From contig JAEZGX010000026.1 of NCBI GenBank assembly GCA_023416735.1, forward strand, positions 1 through 64,000: DNA of 64,000 nucleotides, read 5' to 3'. The stretch comes from Verrucomicrobiota bacterium. Lineage in GTDB: Bacteria > Verrucomicrobiota > Verrucomicrobiia > Opitutales > Opitutaceae. This document shows positions 1-8,873 of this stretch, piece by piece. The position numbers were made by a program, and so were the translations under genes. Position 1 is the stretch's first letter. Every line of letters starts with the position of its first letter. The notes beneath the pieces were generated by a model that worked only from the letters and a program-made list of their open reading frames with translations, searched no databases and was not told the origin of the DNA.

Positions 1-2
1 CG

Positions 3-2528
3 TCAAATATTACATCTGCCGCTTCGATCGCATCTGCCGTGGTCGTCCGCTACAGCGGCTCGTTTCAAAACGTCACGCCTACCGCGGTCACGCTCTCGCC
101 CGCGACGGCGCCGGTGATCAATAACACCAACCCCGCGCCCGCGACGTTCGGTTCGACGCTCTCCTTCAACATCGACGCGACGAGCCCCATCGACATCGCC
201 AGCTACGACGCGACCGGCCTTCCGCCCGGTCTCACCCGCAACGGCGCCACGATCTCCGGCGCGCCGACGCAAACCGGCACGTTCACCGTGACGCTCAAAG
301 CGACCAACGCCGCGGGCACCGGCACGAAAGACATCACGCTCACGGTCAACACCGCGAACGCTTCGATCGCTCTCGGTAACCTCTCGCACACCTACAACGG
401 CTCACCCAAATCCGCGACCGCCGCATCGACGCCCGCCGGCCTGCCCGTCACGATCACCTACGACGGCAGCGCGACCGCCCCGACCAACGCCGGCACCTAC
501 GCCGTCGCCGCCACAATCGACAACGGCACCCACACCGCGTCCGCCTCCGGCATGCTCACGATCGCGCGCGCGACACCCACCATCACCTTTGCCGATCCCG
601 GCACCGTGCCGCCGAATCAATCGGTGACGCTCGCCGCGACATCGTCCTCCGGCACGCCCGTCACCTTCGCGCTCCTTTCCGGCAGCGCGACGCTCACCGG
701 CTCCACGCTCACCATCAACGGCACCGGCTCCGTCGTTGTGCGCGCCTCGATTGCCCAAACCCAAAACTACGAAGCCGCGTCCGCCGACCGCACGATCAAC
801 TCCTCGAAGCTCACGCAATCGATCACGTTCGAACCGCTGCCCGATCGTCTTACGACCGACGGCTCCTTCGACCTCAACGCCACCGCGACGTCCGGCATGC
901 CCGTCACGTTCACGGTTGTATCCGGAAGTCCAGCACAGCTCTCCGGCCAGACCGTAACGCTTCTCGGCACGCCCGGCACCGTCACGATCCGCGCAGCGCA
1001 AGCCGGCAACGACACCTACCAAGCTGCGCCCAACGTCACCCGTGCCTTCGAAGTCATCGCAGTCGACGATCTCGTCTTCTTCGGCAGCTTCTTCTCGAGC
1101 TCCAGCCAGCCGATCGTGCGCGCCGACGGAGCCCGCGTCCTCGCGCTCTCCAGTGGAAACAGCAAGGTCGGCGATATCGCCGCGGTTCTCCCGGCCCACT
1201 CCGACACGGGCTCGCTCCTCATCGTCGCGCCCTCGATCGGTATCAACGCATTGGTGACGTTCACTCTCGACGCCGACGATCGCTTCACGGCGACCGTCAC
1301 GCAAACTGCGCCGACCACCCGCACGCTCACCCTTCGCGGCCAACTCAACGGCACCACGCTCTCCGGAGCGATCGACGGCACGGATTATAGCTTCACGACC
1401 GAACTCGAGTTGCCCATCGGCCCCTCCGCCGACGCGTCCGGCCTCTACCGCTCCAGTGCCCTCGAAACGAACCAAGGCACCGTTTACTCGATCGTCGGCA
1501 CGAACAACAACGTCCTCGTCCTCGCGATCACCCCGACGCTCACCGTCGGCGGCCCCGCGACGCTCGCGTCCAACGGCTCCTTCCAACTCCAAGCGTCCAA
1601 CGTCACGCTCCAAGGCGCCGTCGACGCATCCACGACCACCGTCGCTGGCACGATCCTCATCCCCAATCAAAGTCCCGTCGGTTTCGCCGGCCTGGAAACG
1701 CGCACCGCCCGCACCGATCGACTCGTCGGCCTGTCTTCGCGCGGCCGCGTCGGCTCCGGTGAAAAAATCCTCATCTCCGGTTTGGTCATCGGCGGCTCGC
1801 AACCGAAGCAAGTCCTCATCCGCGCGATCGGCCCCTCGCTCACTCCGCTCGGCGTCGCCGGCGTCCTCGCCGATCCCGTGATCCGCCTCTTCAAAGGCTC
1901 GACCCTCATCGCCGAAAACAACGATTGGGGTTCCAACGCCAATCCTGCCGACATCGCCGCGATCGCCCAACGCGTCGGCGCCTTCGCCGTCACCGCCGGC
2001 AGCAAAGACGCGATCCTCGTCACCACCCTTCAACCCGGCGCCTACACCGTGCACGTTTCGGGCGGCGAAGGTGTCGCCCTCGCCGAGATCTACGACGCCT
2101 CTGAAAATCCCCAAGCCGAATACCAACGCCTCATCGACATCTCAACCCGCGGCGAAGTCGGCACCGGCGAAAACGTCCTGATCGGCGGTCTCGTCATCAC
2201 CGGCAACTCCCCGAAGAAAGTCCTGATCCGCGGCGTCGGTCCCGGTCTCGCCGCGCAAGGCGTCGCCAATCCGCTCGCCGATCCCGTCCTCAAAGTCTTC
2301 CGCCGCTCGGAAGAGATCGCGCAAAACGACAACTGGAGCACGGACGTCACCATGGCCGCCGCCGTCACCGCGGCCGAAACCGCCACCGGCGCGTTCCATC
2401 TCCAATCCGGCAGCAAAGACGCCGCGCTCCTCATGACCCTCGCCCCCGGCCTCTACACCGTCCACGTCTCCGGCGCCAACAACACCACCGGCGTCGCCCT
2501 CGTCGAAATCTACGAAGTTTCGGAGTAA
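3..2528 (+). CDS. C-terminal part of a large multi-Ig surface protein (5' end outside window)
   Basis: The reading frame is already open at base 3, so this is the 3' end of a longer gene; 841 residues are visible. In order they contain a putative-Ig (He_PIG-like) domain with a GLPPGL motif, an MBG-like domain (HTYNGSPK... TNAGTY), two further Ig-like beta domains, a roughly 200-residue region of unknown type, and two related C-terminal modules. These begin near visible residues 577 (LSSRGRVGSGE) and 713 (ISTRGEVGTGE), and each ends in a Y-T-V-H-V-S-G motif followed by an E-I-Y strand. Such paired modules are frequent at the end of verrucomicrobial surface proteins. It is probably an exported adhesion or matrix protein. 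No enzymatic motif is visible, and the substrate is unknown. A GTG at base 39 is internal and not a credible start. Confidence 0.8.
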   Translation, partial: SNITSAASIASAVVVRYSGSFQNVTPTAVTLSPATAPVINNTNPAPATFGSTLSFNIDATSPIDIASYDATGLPPGLTRNGATISGAPTQTGTFTVTLKATNAAGTGTKDITLTVNTANASIALGNLSHTYNGSPKSATAASTPAGLPVTITYDGSATAPTNAGTYAVAATIDNGTHTASASGMLTIARATPTITFADPGTVPPNQSVTLAATSSSGTPVTFALLSGSATLTGSTLTINGTGSVVVRASIAQTQNYEAASADRTINSSKLTQSITFEPLPDRLTTDGSFDLNATATSGMPVTFTVVSGSPAQLSGQTVTLLGTPGTVTIRAAQAGNDTYQAAPNVTRAFEVIAVDDLVFFGSFFSSSSQPIVRADGARVLALSSGNSKVGDIAAVLPAHSDTGSLLIVAPSIGINALVTFTLDADDRFTATVTQTAPTTRTLTLRGQLNGTTLSGAIDGTDYSFTTELELPIGPSADASGLYRSSALETNQGTVYSIVGTNNNVLVLAITPTLTVGGPATLASNGSFQLQASNVTLQGAVDASTTTVAGTILIPNQSPVGFAGLETRTARTDRLVGLSSRGRVGSGEKILISGLVIGGSQPKQVLIRAIGPSLTPLGVAGVLADPVIRLFKGSTLIAENNDWGSNANPADIAAIAQRVGAFAVTAGSKDAILVTTLQPGAYTVHVSGGEGVALAEIYDASENPQAEYQRLIDISTRGEVGTGENVLIGGLVITGNSPKKVLIRGVGPGLAAQGVANPLADPVLKVFRRSEEIAQNDNWSTDVTMAAAVTAAETATGAFHLQSGSKDAALLMTLAPGLYTVHVSGANNTTGVALVEIYEVSE

Positions 2529-2540
2529 GCCACTCGGTCG

Positions 2541-2560
2541 ACCCCGCTCTCGCGGGGTTT
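2541..2560 (+). terminator. Probable intrinsic terminator of the Ig-domain gene
   Basis: A 7-bp stem (accccgc / gcggggt) with a four-base TCTC loop starts 12 bases after the stop codon and is followed by TT. The U-tract is short, so termination may be weak. Confidence 0.5.
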
Positions 2561-2605
2561 GACTCACTTCGCTCGCCCCGCCAGTTTCGCCGCCCTCCCC
2601 GCTCC

Positions 2606-2830
2606 ATGCACATCTCGGCGAACATCATTCGATTTCCCGAAATCCCGACCGCTCATCAAGTCGGCGTGCACGAACCCATCGCGCAACCACCCGCCGAGGT
2701 GGTCGACTTCCCTGCGTTGGACAGCGACCTCTCCTTCGACGAACGCGCGCAACAGCACGGACAGTTTCACGTCGCGCATCGCATCGCCACTCGTCTGGCC
2801 AACCAGATCGAAGCCCTCGCTTCGCTCTGA
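2606..2830 (+). CDS. Small hypothetical protein (74 aa), uncertain
   Basis: A 74-codon frame starts with ATG between the Ig-domain gene and the convergent topoisomerase gene. Its codon choice resembles neighbouring plus-strand genes (C- or G-ending third positions), it has no long hydrophobic stretch, and it ends in a predicted helical tail. There is no clear Shine-Dalgarno sequence and I recognise no family. Open frames of similar size exist in other frames here, so it may be a chance frame. Confidence 0.3.
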   Translation: MHISANIIRFPEIPTAHQVGVHEPIAQPPAEVVDFPALDSDLSFDERAQQHGQFHVAHRIATRLANQIEALASL

Positions 2831-2860
2831 CCGACGCGTCGCGCGAGCGCTCCACCGCGC

Positions 2861-4048
2861 TCACCTTTGTTGCCGCCGTTTCTTCTCCGCCTTGATCGAC
2901 GCCGCCAACCGCTCCGTCGTCGTCGGCAACTTCCGTTGCAGAAATCCCAGCACCGCTCGCTCCTCATCGTTTAACTCCGCACGAATCTCGCCGCCGTTTT
3001 CTTTCGCCAACGCGCGCGCCTTCGCCTTCACGCGCTCGATCGTCAATCCGTCCAGATAGCTCTCCAACACCACCGGATGGATGTAACATTTCCGGCACAC
3101 CGCTGGCGTGTTGCCCAGCCTCTGCGCCACGGCCTCCACCGCCTGCACTAAATTCTTCTTCGTCTGCGTCTTCGTTTCCGCTTTCTCCAACTCGCGCAGC
3201 GCCACCGCCGCCAGCACCGTTCCCGCCCACGTGCGAAAATCCTTCGCCGAAAACTCCTCGCCGGCGATCTCGCGTAGATACTCGTTCACATCGCTCGACC
3301 CGATCTTCTGCGGCTCGTCCTGGGCATCGAGATACTGAAACAAATCCTGGCCGGGCAGCTCCTGTGCCCGCCTCACGATCGCCGCGAGCCGCACATCCTG
3401 CAGATCGATCTCGTGCCGCTTCCCGCTTTTGCCTCGGAAATCGAAACGCATCCGACCTCCTGATACACGCACGTGCCGATCGCGCATCGTGGTCAGCCCG
3501 AACGACCTGTTCTGCTTGGCATACTCTTCGTTGCCCACTCGCACGAGCGTCGTCTCCAACAACCGCACCACTGCCGCCAACACCTTCTCGCGGTCCAACT
3601 TTCGTCGTGCCAGATCCTTCGCCACCCGCTTCCGGATTCGCGGGAGCGCTTTTCCAAACGCGATCATCCGCTCGAACTTCGCTCCATCCCGCACCGCCGA
3701 CCACTCCGGATGATAGCGGTATTGCTTCCGCCGGCGCAGGTCTCGGCCGGTCGCCTGAATGTGTCCATTCGCCCACGGACAAATCCACACGTCCGTCCAC
3801 GCCGGCGGAATCACGAGTCGTTTGATCCGCATGAGCGTGGCGGCGTCCTTCACCGCTTTTCCATCGGGTCCGCGATAACTCACGCGTTTCCCCGCCACCA
3901 CGCGCGTGATGCCCGGCAGATCGTCGTTCACATACCGCAACCCCGCTTCGCGCGCCGCTTCGACCGATTCCGGATCCGGCGGGCGCACCGTCCCGTCTTT
4001 TGCGCCGTTCCTGATCCCCGCGTTTTCCCGCCGTTTCGTCGATGTCAT
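2861..4048 (-). CDS. DNA topoisomerase IB (eukaryote/poxvirus type)
   Basis: This 395-residue protein relaxes supercoils by a transient 3'-phosphotyrosyl link. The family signature DFRTWAGT lies near residue 270, and the C-terminal catalytic tyrosine is in CRKCYIHP (Tyr322). Basic residues around the YVNDDLPGI and PPAWTDVWIC region match the N-terminal DNA-binding lobe of bacterial TopIB. Length fits the family (about 310-400). The ATG at 4048 is the only good start. The gene stands alone and is divergent from the glycan cassette. Third positions are G-rich, as for other minus-strand genes in the left half of the window. Confidence 0.92.
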   Translation of the reverse strand: MTSTKRRENAGIRNGAKDGTVRPPDPESVEAAREAGLRYVNDDLPGITRVVAGKRVSYRGPDGKAVKDAATLMRIKRLVIPPAWTDVWICPWANGHIQATGRDLRRRKQYRYHPEWSAVRDGAKFERMIAFGKALPRIRKRVAKDLARRKLDREKVLAAVVRLLETTLVRVGNEEYAKQNRSFGLTTMRDRHVRVSGGRMRFDFRGKSGKRHEIDLQDVRLAAIVRRAQELPGQDLFQYLDAQDEPQKIGSSDVNEYLREIAGEEFSAKDFRTWAGTVLAAVALRELEKAETKTQTKKNLVQAVEAVAQRLGNTPAVCRKCYIHPVVLESYLDGLTIERVKAKARALAKENGGEIRAELNDEERAVLGFLQRKLPTTTERLAASIKAEKKRRQQR

Positions 4049-4482
4049 AGGTAATGGCCGCGCGAGTCTCCCCGTGGAAGGCGCGTGAGGCGCTCATCCA
4101 GATTCCCTCGAACGCCGCGCGTTCCCTCCCACCGCACGCCCTCGCGCGGCCGCCCCAAAGAATTCTGCTACTCGTTCCGGCGGACTTTCTCCCACGCAGG
4201 CGGGCGGAGTCTCGAAGCATGCTCCGGAGCCGCAAAACCTGAGCAGGGTCCGTAACCCGCCCCGATGGCAGGGCTGCAGCTCCGCAGCTACTTTGACCTC
4301 ACATGACTTGTCCTTCTCGAGCGCCGAACCGGCCTTGCGACGAACCACCGTAGCCGGGCCCAGCGCGAGCCGCCGCTCGCCCCGATAGCGCTCCTTTCGC
4401 GCACTCTTTCGCGCGCCAGCCGACTTGAGCCCGGCGGTCCACTCCCTTCGGCACCCATCCTTTAGCACCTCCTTTTTCGTCT
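4049..4482. other. 434-bp divergent intergenic region
   Basis: This is the gap between the topoisomerase start and the first gene of the glycan cassette. It must hold both promoters, but I cannot pick out convincing -35/-10 boxes in this GC-rich sequence. A small stem (gctgc...gcagc) lies near 4270-4290. No coding frame here is supported. The base composition resembles short intergenic repeats, but no second copy is visible in the window. Confidence 0.4.
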
Positions 4483-5598
4483 ATGTCTAAACGCATCCTC
4501 ATCACCGGCGGCGCGGGCTTCATCGGCTCGCACTTGGCCGACGAACTTCTCCACGCGGGCTATCGCGTCCGCGTTCTCGATCCGCTCTGCCCCCAAGTCC
4601 ACGGCGAAAAGGCCCAGCGGCCCGCCTATCTCGATCCGGACGTGGAACTTCTCCGCGGCCACGTCGAGGATCCGGAAATCGTCCACGACTCGCTTTACGG
4701 GGTCGACGCCGTCTTCCACCTCGCCGCGAAAGTCGGCGTCGGCCAAAGCATGTATGATATCCACGGTTACACGGCCACCAACAACGCCGGCACCGCCATC
4801 CTGCTTGAAGCCCTGCTCAAGCGCCCCGTCGAACGTCTCGTGGTCGCTTCTTCCATGAGCATCTACGGCGAGGGACTCTACCGCCGCACCGACGGCACTC
4901 TCGTGCCGGGCCCCATGCGCTCGCTCGAACAACTCAAGGCCCGCGAGTGGGAACTCCAGGATCCCGACGACGGCCAACTCGCGCCCGTCCCGACCCCCGA
5001 GACGAAGGAGCCCAACCTCGCCTCCGTCTACGCGCTTTCCAAATACGACCAGGAACGCATGTGCCTCCTCGTCGGCCGCGCTTACGGCATCCCCACCGCG
5101 GCGCTCCGTTTCTTCAACGTCTACGGTCCACGCCAATCGCTTTCGAATCCCTACACCGGCGTCCTCGCGATCTTCGCTTCCCAACTTCTCAGCAACAATC
5201 GCCCGGTCGTCTTCGAAGACGGCCACCAACGTCGCGATTTCGTCAACGTTCGCGACATCGCCCGGGCCTGCCGTCTCGCCCTCGAATCGCCCCAAGCGGC
5301 CGATCAGGTCTTCAATGTCGGCAGCGGTCGCAACTTCACCATCCTCGAGATCGCCGAGCGTCTCTCGCGTATCCTGAATAAGGATATCGAACCCGAGATC
5401 GCCCAGCGCTACCGCGTCGGCGACATCCGCCATTGCTTCGCCGACATCTCCCGCGCTCGCGAGGTCCTCGGTTACCAGCCTCAGGTCTCCTTCGAGAACG
5501 GGCTCACCGAACTCGCCGAATGGCTCGAGGGACAAATCGTCGAAAGCCGCTTCTCCGACGCCCGCAACGAACTCGCCGCGCGCGGCCTCACCGTCTGA
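4483..5598 (+). CDS. NAD-dependent sugar epimerase/dehydratase, extended SDR (dTDP-L-rhamnose 4-epimerase-like)
   Basis: This 371-residue extended short-chain dehydrogenase acts on a nucleotide sugar. A Rossmann GGAGFIG motif occupies residues 9-15, the conserved SSMSIYG serine lies near residue 125, and the catalytic YxxxK is Tyr183/Lys187 (YALSK). The C-terminal substrate region (FFNVYGPRQ, RDFVNVRDIA, FNVGSG) is typical of UDP/dTDP-hexose epimerases. An insert with several acidic residues around 145-170 resembles dTDP-L-rhamnose 4-epimerases, but substrate identity is an inference. It is the first gene of a co-directional cassette and is followed after 38 bases by the MDR dehydrogenase. 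Confidence 0.85.
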   Translation: MSKRILITGGAGFIGSHLADELLHAGYRVRVLDPLCPQVHGEKAQRPAYLDPDVELLRGHVEDPEIVHDSLYGVDAVFHLAAKVGVGQSMYDIHGYTATNNAGTAILLEALLKRPVERLVVASSMSIYGEGLYRRTDGTLVPGPMRSLEQLKAREWELQDPDDGQLAPVPTPETKEPNLASVYALSKYDQERMCLLVGRAYGIPTAALRFFNVYGPRQSLSNPYTGVLAIFASQLLSNNRPVVFEDGHQRRDFVNVRDIARACRLALESPQAADQVFNVGSGRNFTILEIAERLSRILNKDIEPEIAQRYRVGDIRHCFADISRAREVLGYQPQVSFENGLTELAEWLEGQIVESRFSDARNELAARGLTV

Positions 5599-5636
5599 CC
5601 GAAATCCGAACCCCTGAATTCGGAAACCGAAACCAG

Positions 5637-6608
5637 ATGCGCCCGCGTCACTACCGCGCCGCCATCCTCTCGAGCCCCGGACACTTCACCTTCGAAGACC
5701 GGGCGCTCGAAGAGCCTCCTCCAGGGCACGTGCGCGTGCGGCTCGACGGCTGCGGCGTCTGCGGTTCGAACCTCCCGGTGTGGGAAGGACGACCTTGGTT
5801 CACTTATCCGCTTCCCGCCGGCAAACCCGGCCACGAGGGCTGGGGCACGATCGACGCGATCGGCGACAACGTCACCAACGTCCGCATCGGCGATCGCGTT
5901 GCGGCGCTCTCCCAAAACGCCTTCGCCGAATACGACATCTGCAAAGCTTCTGAAGTCGTCCCACTCCCTCCCGCCCTCGCGGCCCAGCCTTTCCCCGGCG
6001 AAGCCCTGGGTTGCGCAATGAATGTCTTCAAACGTTGCGACATCCAGCCCGGTCATCATGTCGCCATCGTAGGCCTCGGTTTCCTCGGCGCTCTCCTCAC
6101 CCAACTCGCCGCCCGCGCAGGTGCCCAGGTTTACGCGATTTCCCGCCGCAGTTTCGCCCGCGATATCGCCCAGCGCATGGGCGCGTCCGTCACGCTCGGC
6201 CTCGACGACACCTGGCAAACCGCCGAAGAGACCAAACGCCTCACCGATCGCCGCGGTTGCGAACGCGTCATCGAAGCCACGGGCCTCCAAGCTCCGCTCG
6301 ATCTCGCCACCGAGCTCACGGCCGAACGCGGCAAACTCATCATCGCCGGCTATCATCAGGACGGTCTTCGCACCGTGAACATGCAGCTTTGGAACTGGCG
6401 CGGTCTCGATGTGATCAACGCCCACGAACGCGACCCGCTCGCCTACGTCGAGGGCATGGCCGCCGCCGCCTCAGCCGTCGCGGAAGGCCGCCTCGATCCC
6501 GCTCCGCTCTACACCCACCGGTTCGCCTTCGACGAACTCCCCGCCGCCCTCGACCACATGCGCCACCGTGAGGACGGCTTCCTCAAGGCCTTCGTCACCT
6601 ACGCCTGA
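5637..6608 (+). CDS. Zinc-binding MDR alcohol/polyol dehydrogenase
   Basis: This 323-residue medium-chain dehydrogenase probably oxidises or reduces a sugar or cyclitol hydroxyl. Catalytic zinc ligand motifs are GCGVCGS (Cys39/Cys42) and PGHEGWG (His66/Glu67), followed by a Rossmann domain with GLGFLG. The four-cysteine structural zinc lobe of classical ADHs is missing. The open frame extends upstream to 5433, but that part overlaps the epimerase, so the ATG at 5637 is chosen. It lies between an epimerase and a Gfo/Idh protein, suggesting successive redox steps on one sugar precursor. Confidence 0.82.
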   Translation: MRPRHYRAAILSSPGHFTFEDRALEEPPPGHVRVRLDGCGVCGSNLPVWEGRPWFTYPLPAGKPGHEGWGTIDAIGDNVTNVRIGDRVAALSQNAFAEYDICKASEVVPLPPALAAQPFPGEALGCAMNVFKRCDIQPGHHVAIVGLGFLGALLTQLAARAGAQVYAISRRSFARDIAQRMGASVTLGLDDTWQTAEETKRLTDRRGCERVIEATGLQAPLDLATELTAERGKLIIAGYHQDGLRTVNMQLWNWRGLDVINAHERDPLAYVEGMAAAASAVAEGRLDPAPLYTHRFAFDELPAALDHMRHREDGFLKAFVTYA

Positions 6609-6624
6609 CATCCCTCTCGTTGCC

Positions 6625-7665
6625 ATGCCCGCCGCCGAATCCGACACGTTCGTTCCCGTCCGCCCCACGCTTCGGCGCATGCCGAAGCTCGGTTTCGCCG
6701 GCGTCGGTTGGATTGGTCGCCATCGTCTCGAAGCCATCGCCGCCACCGGTCTCGCCGAGATTCGCGCCATCGCCGACCCGTCGGCCACGTGCGCCGCCGA
6801 AGCGGTCCAACACGCGCCCGATGCCGACATCGTCTCCCATTTCGACGACCTCCTCACCATGGACTTGGACGGCATCGTCATCGCCACGCCCAACGCCCAC
6901 CACGCCGCCCAATCCATCGCCGCTCTCCGCGCCGGCAAATCCGTCTTCTGCCAGAAACCACTCGCTCGCACCGGCGCCGAAAACCGCGAGGTCATCGCCG
7001 CCGCGCACGACGCCGACCGCCTGCTCGGCGTCGATCTGTCCTACCGCTTCACCTCCGGCATGCAGCACATCCGCCGGCTCATCCGGCAGGGCGAACTCGG
7101 TGAGCTCTACGCCATCGAACTCGTCTTTCACAACGCCTACGGCCCCGACAAGCCTTGGTTCTACGATCCCGCGCTCTCCGGCGGCGGCTGCCTGCTCGAC
7201 CTGGGTATCCACCTTTTGGATCTCGCGCTGTGGTGCCTCGACTATCCCGTCGTCGACACCGCCGTCGGCCAGCTGCTCGCCAAGGGACAACATATCCGCG
7301 ACGCCACTACGGTCGAAGATTACGCCGCCGGCCAACTCACCACCGCCTCCGGCGTCTCCATCCAACTCGCCTGCTCCTGGCGCGCGCCCGCCGGTTGCGA
7401 CGCCCGCATCGAAGCGACGTTCTTCGGCACCAAGGGCGGCGCCACCTTCCACAACGTCAACGGCTCTTTCTACGACTTCGTCGCCGAAAAATTCCTGCCC
7501 GACCGCACTCATCAATCGCTCGCCACGCCGCCCGACGACTGGGGCGGCCGCGCTGCCGTCGCTTGGACGCGCCAGCTTTCGCTCGCGCCTTCCTACGACC
7601 CCGCCATCAAACACCTCCAGCTCGTCGCCGACACCCTCGACCGGCTTTACGGCCGGGAAACGTAA
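6625..7665 (+). CDS. Gfo/Idh/MocA-family oxidoreductase
   Basis: This 346-residue NAD(P)-dependent sugar or cyclitol dehydrogenase has an N-terminal Rossmann fold with GVGWIG (residues 26-31). The usual EKP active-site motif appears as CQKP, followed by the beta-sheet domain with GGGCLLDLGIHLLDL. The ATG at 6625 lies 16 bases after the previous stop. An ATG at 6679 immediately before the Rossmann strand is an alternative, and one at 6568 would overlap the upstream gene. It most likely works with the adjacent MDR dehydrogenase on a shared substrate, which the sequence does not identify. Confidence 0.85.
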   Translation: MPAAESDTFVPVRPTLRRMPKLGFAGVGWIGRHRLEAIAATGLAEIRAIADPSATCAAEAVQHAPDADIVSHFDDLLTMDLDGIVIATPNAHHAAQSIAALRAGKSVFCQKPLARTGAENREVIAAAHDADRLLGVDLSYRFTSGMQHIRRLIRQGELGELYAIELVFHNAYGPDKPWFYDPALSGGGCLLDLGIHLLDLALWCLDYPVVDTAVGQLLAKGQHIRDATTVEDYAAGQLTTASGVSIQLACSWRAPAGCDARIEATFFGTKGGATFHNVNGSFYDFVAEKFLPDRTHQSLATPPDDWGGRAAVAWTRQLSLAPSYDPAIKHLQLVADTLDRLYGRET

Positions 7666-7700
7666 GACCCCCCGAGCCTGCGCACAGGCGATTGGAGCCC

Positions 7701-8873
7701 ATGAGCACGTCCCCTTTTTCCCGCCCGCTCCTCCGCGTGCTCATGACCGCCGACACCATCGGCGGCGTCTGGACCTACGCCGTCGATCTCGCCCGCGGTT
7801 TGGCCGCCAACGGCGTTCAAACCATCCTCGCCACGATGGGCGCGCCCGCGTCGCGCGATCAGCGCGCCGAACTCGAAGCTCTCGGCGACGCGGTCGAACT
7901 CCACGAAAGCGATTTCAAGCTGGAGTGGATGAACGATCCGTGGAGCGACGTCACCGCCGCCGGGGACTGGCTTCTCTCGCTCGAACACGAATACCAGCCC
8001 GACCTCATTCACCTCAACGGCTACGCTCACGGCGCCCTTCCGTTTCACGCTCCCAAACTCATCGTCGCCCACTCCTGCGTGATCTCGTGGTGGCGCGCCG
8101 TCAAAAATACGCCTCCGCCGTCCACCTGGGCCCGCTACCACACCGCCGTCCGGCTGGGGCTCGACCAAGCCCAGATGATCGTCGCCCCTTCGCAAGCCAT
8201 GCTCGCGTCCTTGCACCGCAACTACGGCTTCTCGTGCGAAGCTCGCGTCATCTACAACGGCCGCGATTCGAGCAGCGCCACCCTTCCTTCCGCCCTTTCT
8301 CCGACTCCTCCCAAACAGCCTTCCATCCTTTCCGTCGGTCGCCTTTGGGACGAAGCCAAGAACGCCACCACCCTCGCCGCCGCTGCCGCCCAACTTCCCT
8401 GGCCCGTTCGCATCGCGGGCGACACGCGCGCTCCTCACGGCAGCTCTGGGACTTTTAACACGTCGTATCCTAACGTCGAACTCCTCGGCCGTCGCCCCAG
8501 CGCCGCTCTCGATCACGAATACGCGCGCGCTTCCATCTACGCGCTTCCCGCGCGCTACGAACCGTTCGGCCTCTCCGCGCTCGAAGCCGCGCAGCGCGGC
8601 TGCGCTCTCGTTCTCGGCGACATTCCGAGCCTGCGCGAAATCTGGTCCGGCGCCGCTTCCTTCGTCCCGCCTCACGACGCTCGCGCCCTTCACGACGAAC
8701 TCGCCGACCTCATCGACGACCCGTGTCGCCTCCAGGCCCTCGGCACTCTCGCGCGCCGCCGCGCCACTCGTTTCACCGTCGACCAGATGACCGACTCCTA
8801 TCTCACCGCTTACGCTGCGCTGCTTAATCCCACCCCGTCCCACGCCGACGCGTTCTCCGCCTCTTTTGCATGA
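7701..8873 (+). CDS. Glycosyltransferase family 4 (GT-B fold)
   Basis: This 390-residue retaining-type glycosyltransferase has an N-terminal acceptor domain with MTADTIGGVWTYA. The C-terminal donor-binding domain has SVGRLWDEAKN and the E-x7-E-type motif in ALPARYEPFGLSALEAA. It lacks a signal peptide and should act at the cytoplasmic face. A GGAG precedes the ATG by a few bases. The stop overlaps the ATG of the next gene (ATGA), implying translational coupling to the first CgeB-like gene. The long frame that begins at 7155 overlaps the previous gene and is not used. Confidence 0.88.
   Translation: MSTSPFSRPLLRVLMTADTIGGVWTYAVDLARGLAANGVQTILATMGAPASRDQRAELEALGDAVELHESDFKLEWMNDPWSDVTAAGDWLLSLEHEYQPDLIHLNGYAHGALPFHAPKLIVAHSCVISWWRAVKNTPPPSTWARYHTAVRLGLDQAQMIVAPSQAMLASLHRNYGFSCEARVIYNGRDSSSATLPSALSPTPPKQPSILSVGRLWDEAKNATTLAAAAAQLPWPVRIAGDTRAPHGSSGTFNTSYPNVELLGRRPSAALDHEYARASIYALPARYEPFGLSALEAAQRGCALVLGDIPSLREIWSGAASFVPPHDARALHDELADLIDDPCRLQALGTLARRRATRFTVDQMTDSYLTAYAALLNPTPSHADAFSASFA

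Noticed and set aside
402..2126. 574-codon minus-strand frame over the Ig-domain gene
   Set aside because: Arg/Gly/Asp-rich low-complexity translation opposite clear Ig-domain coding sequence.
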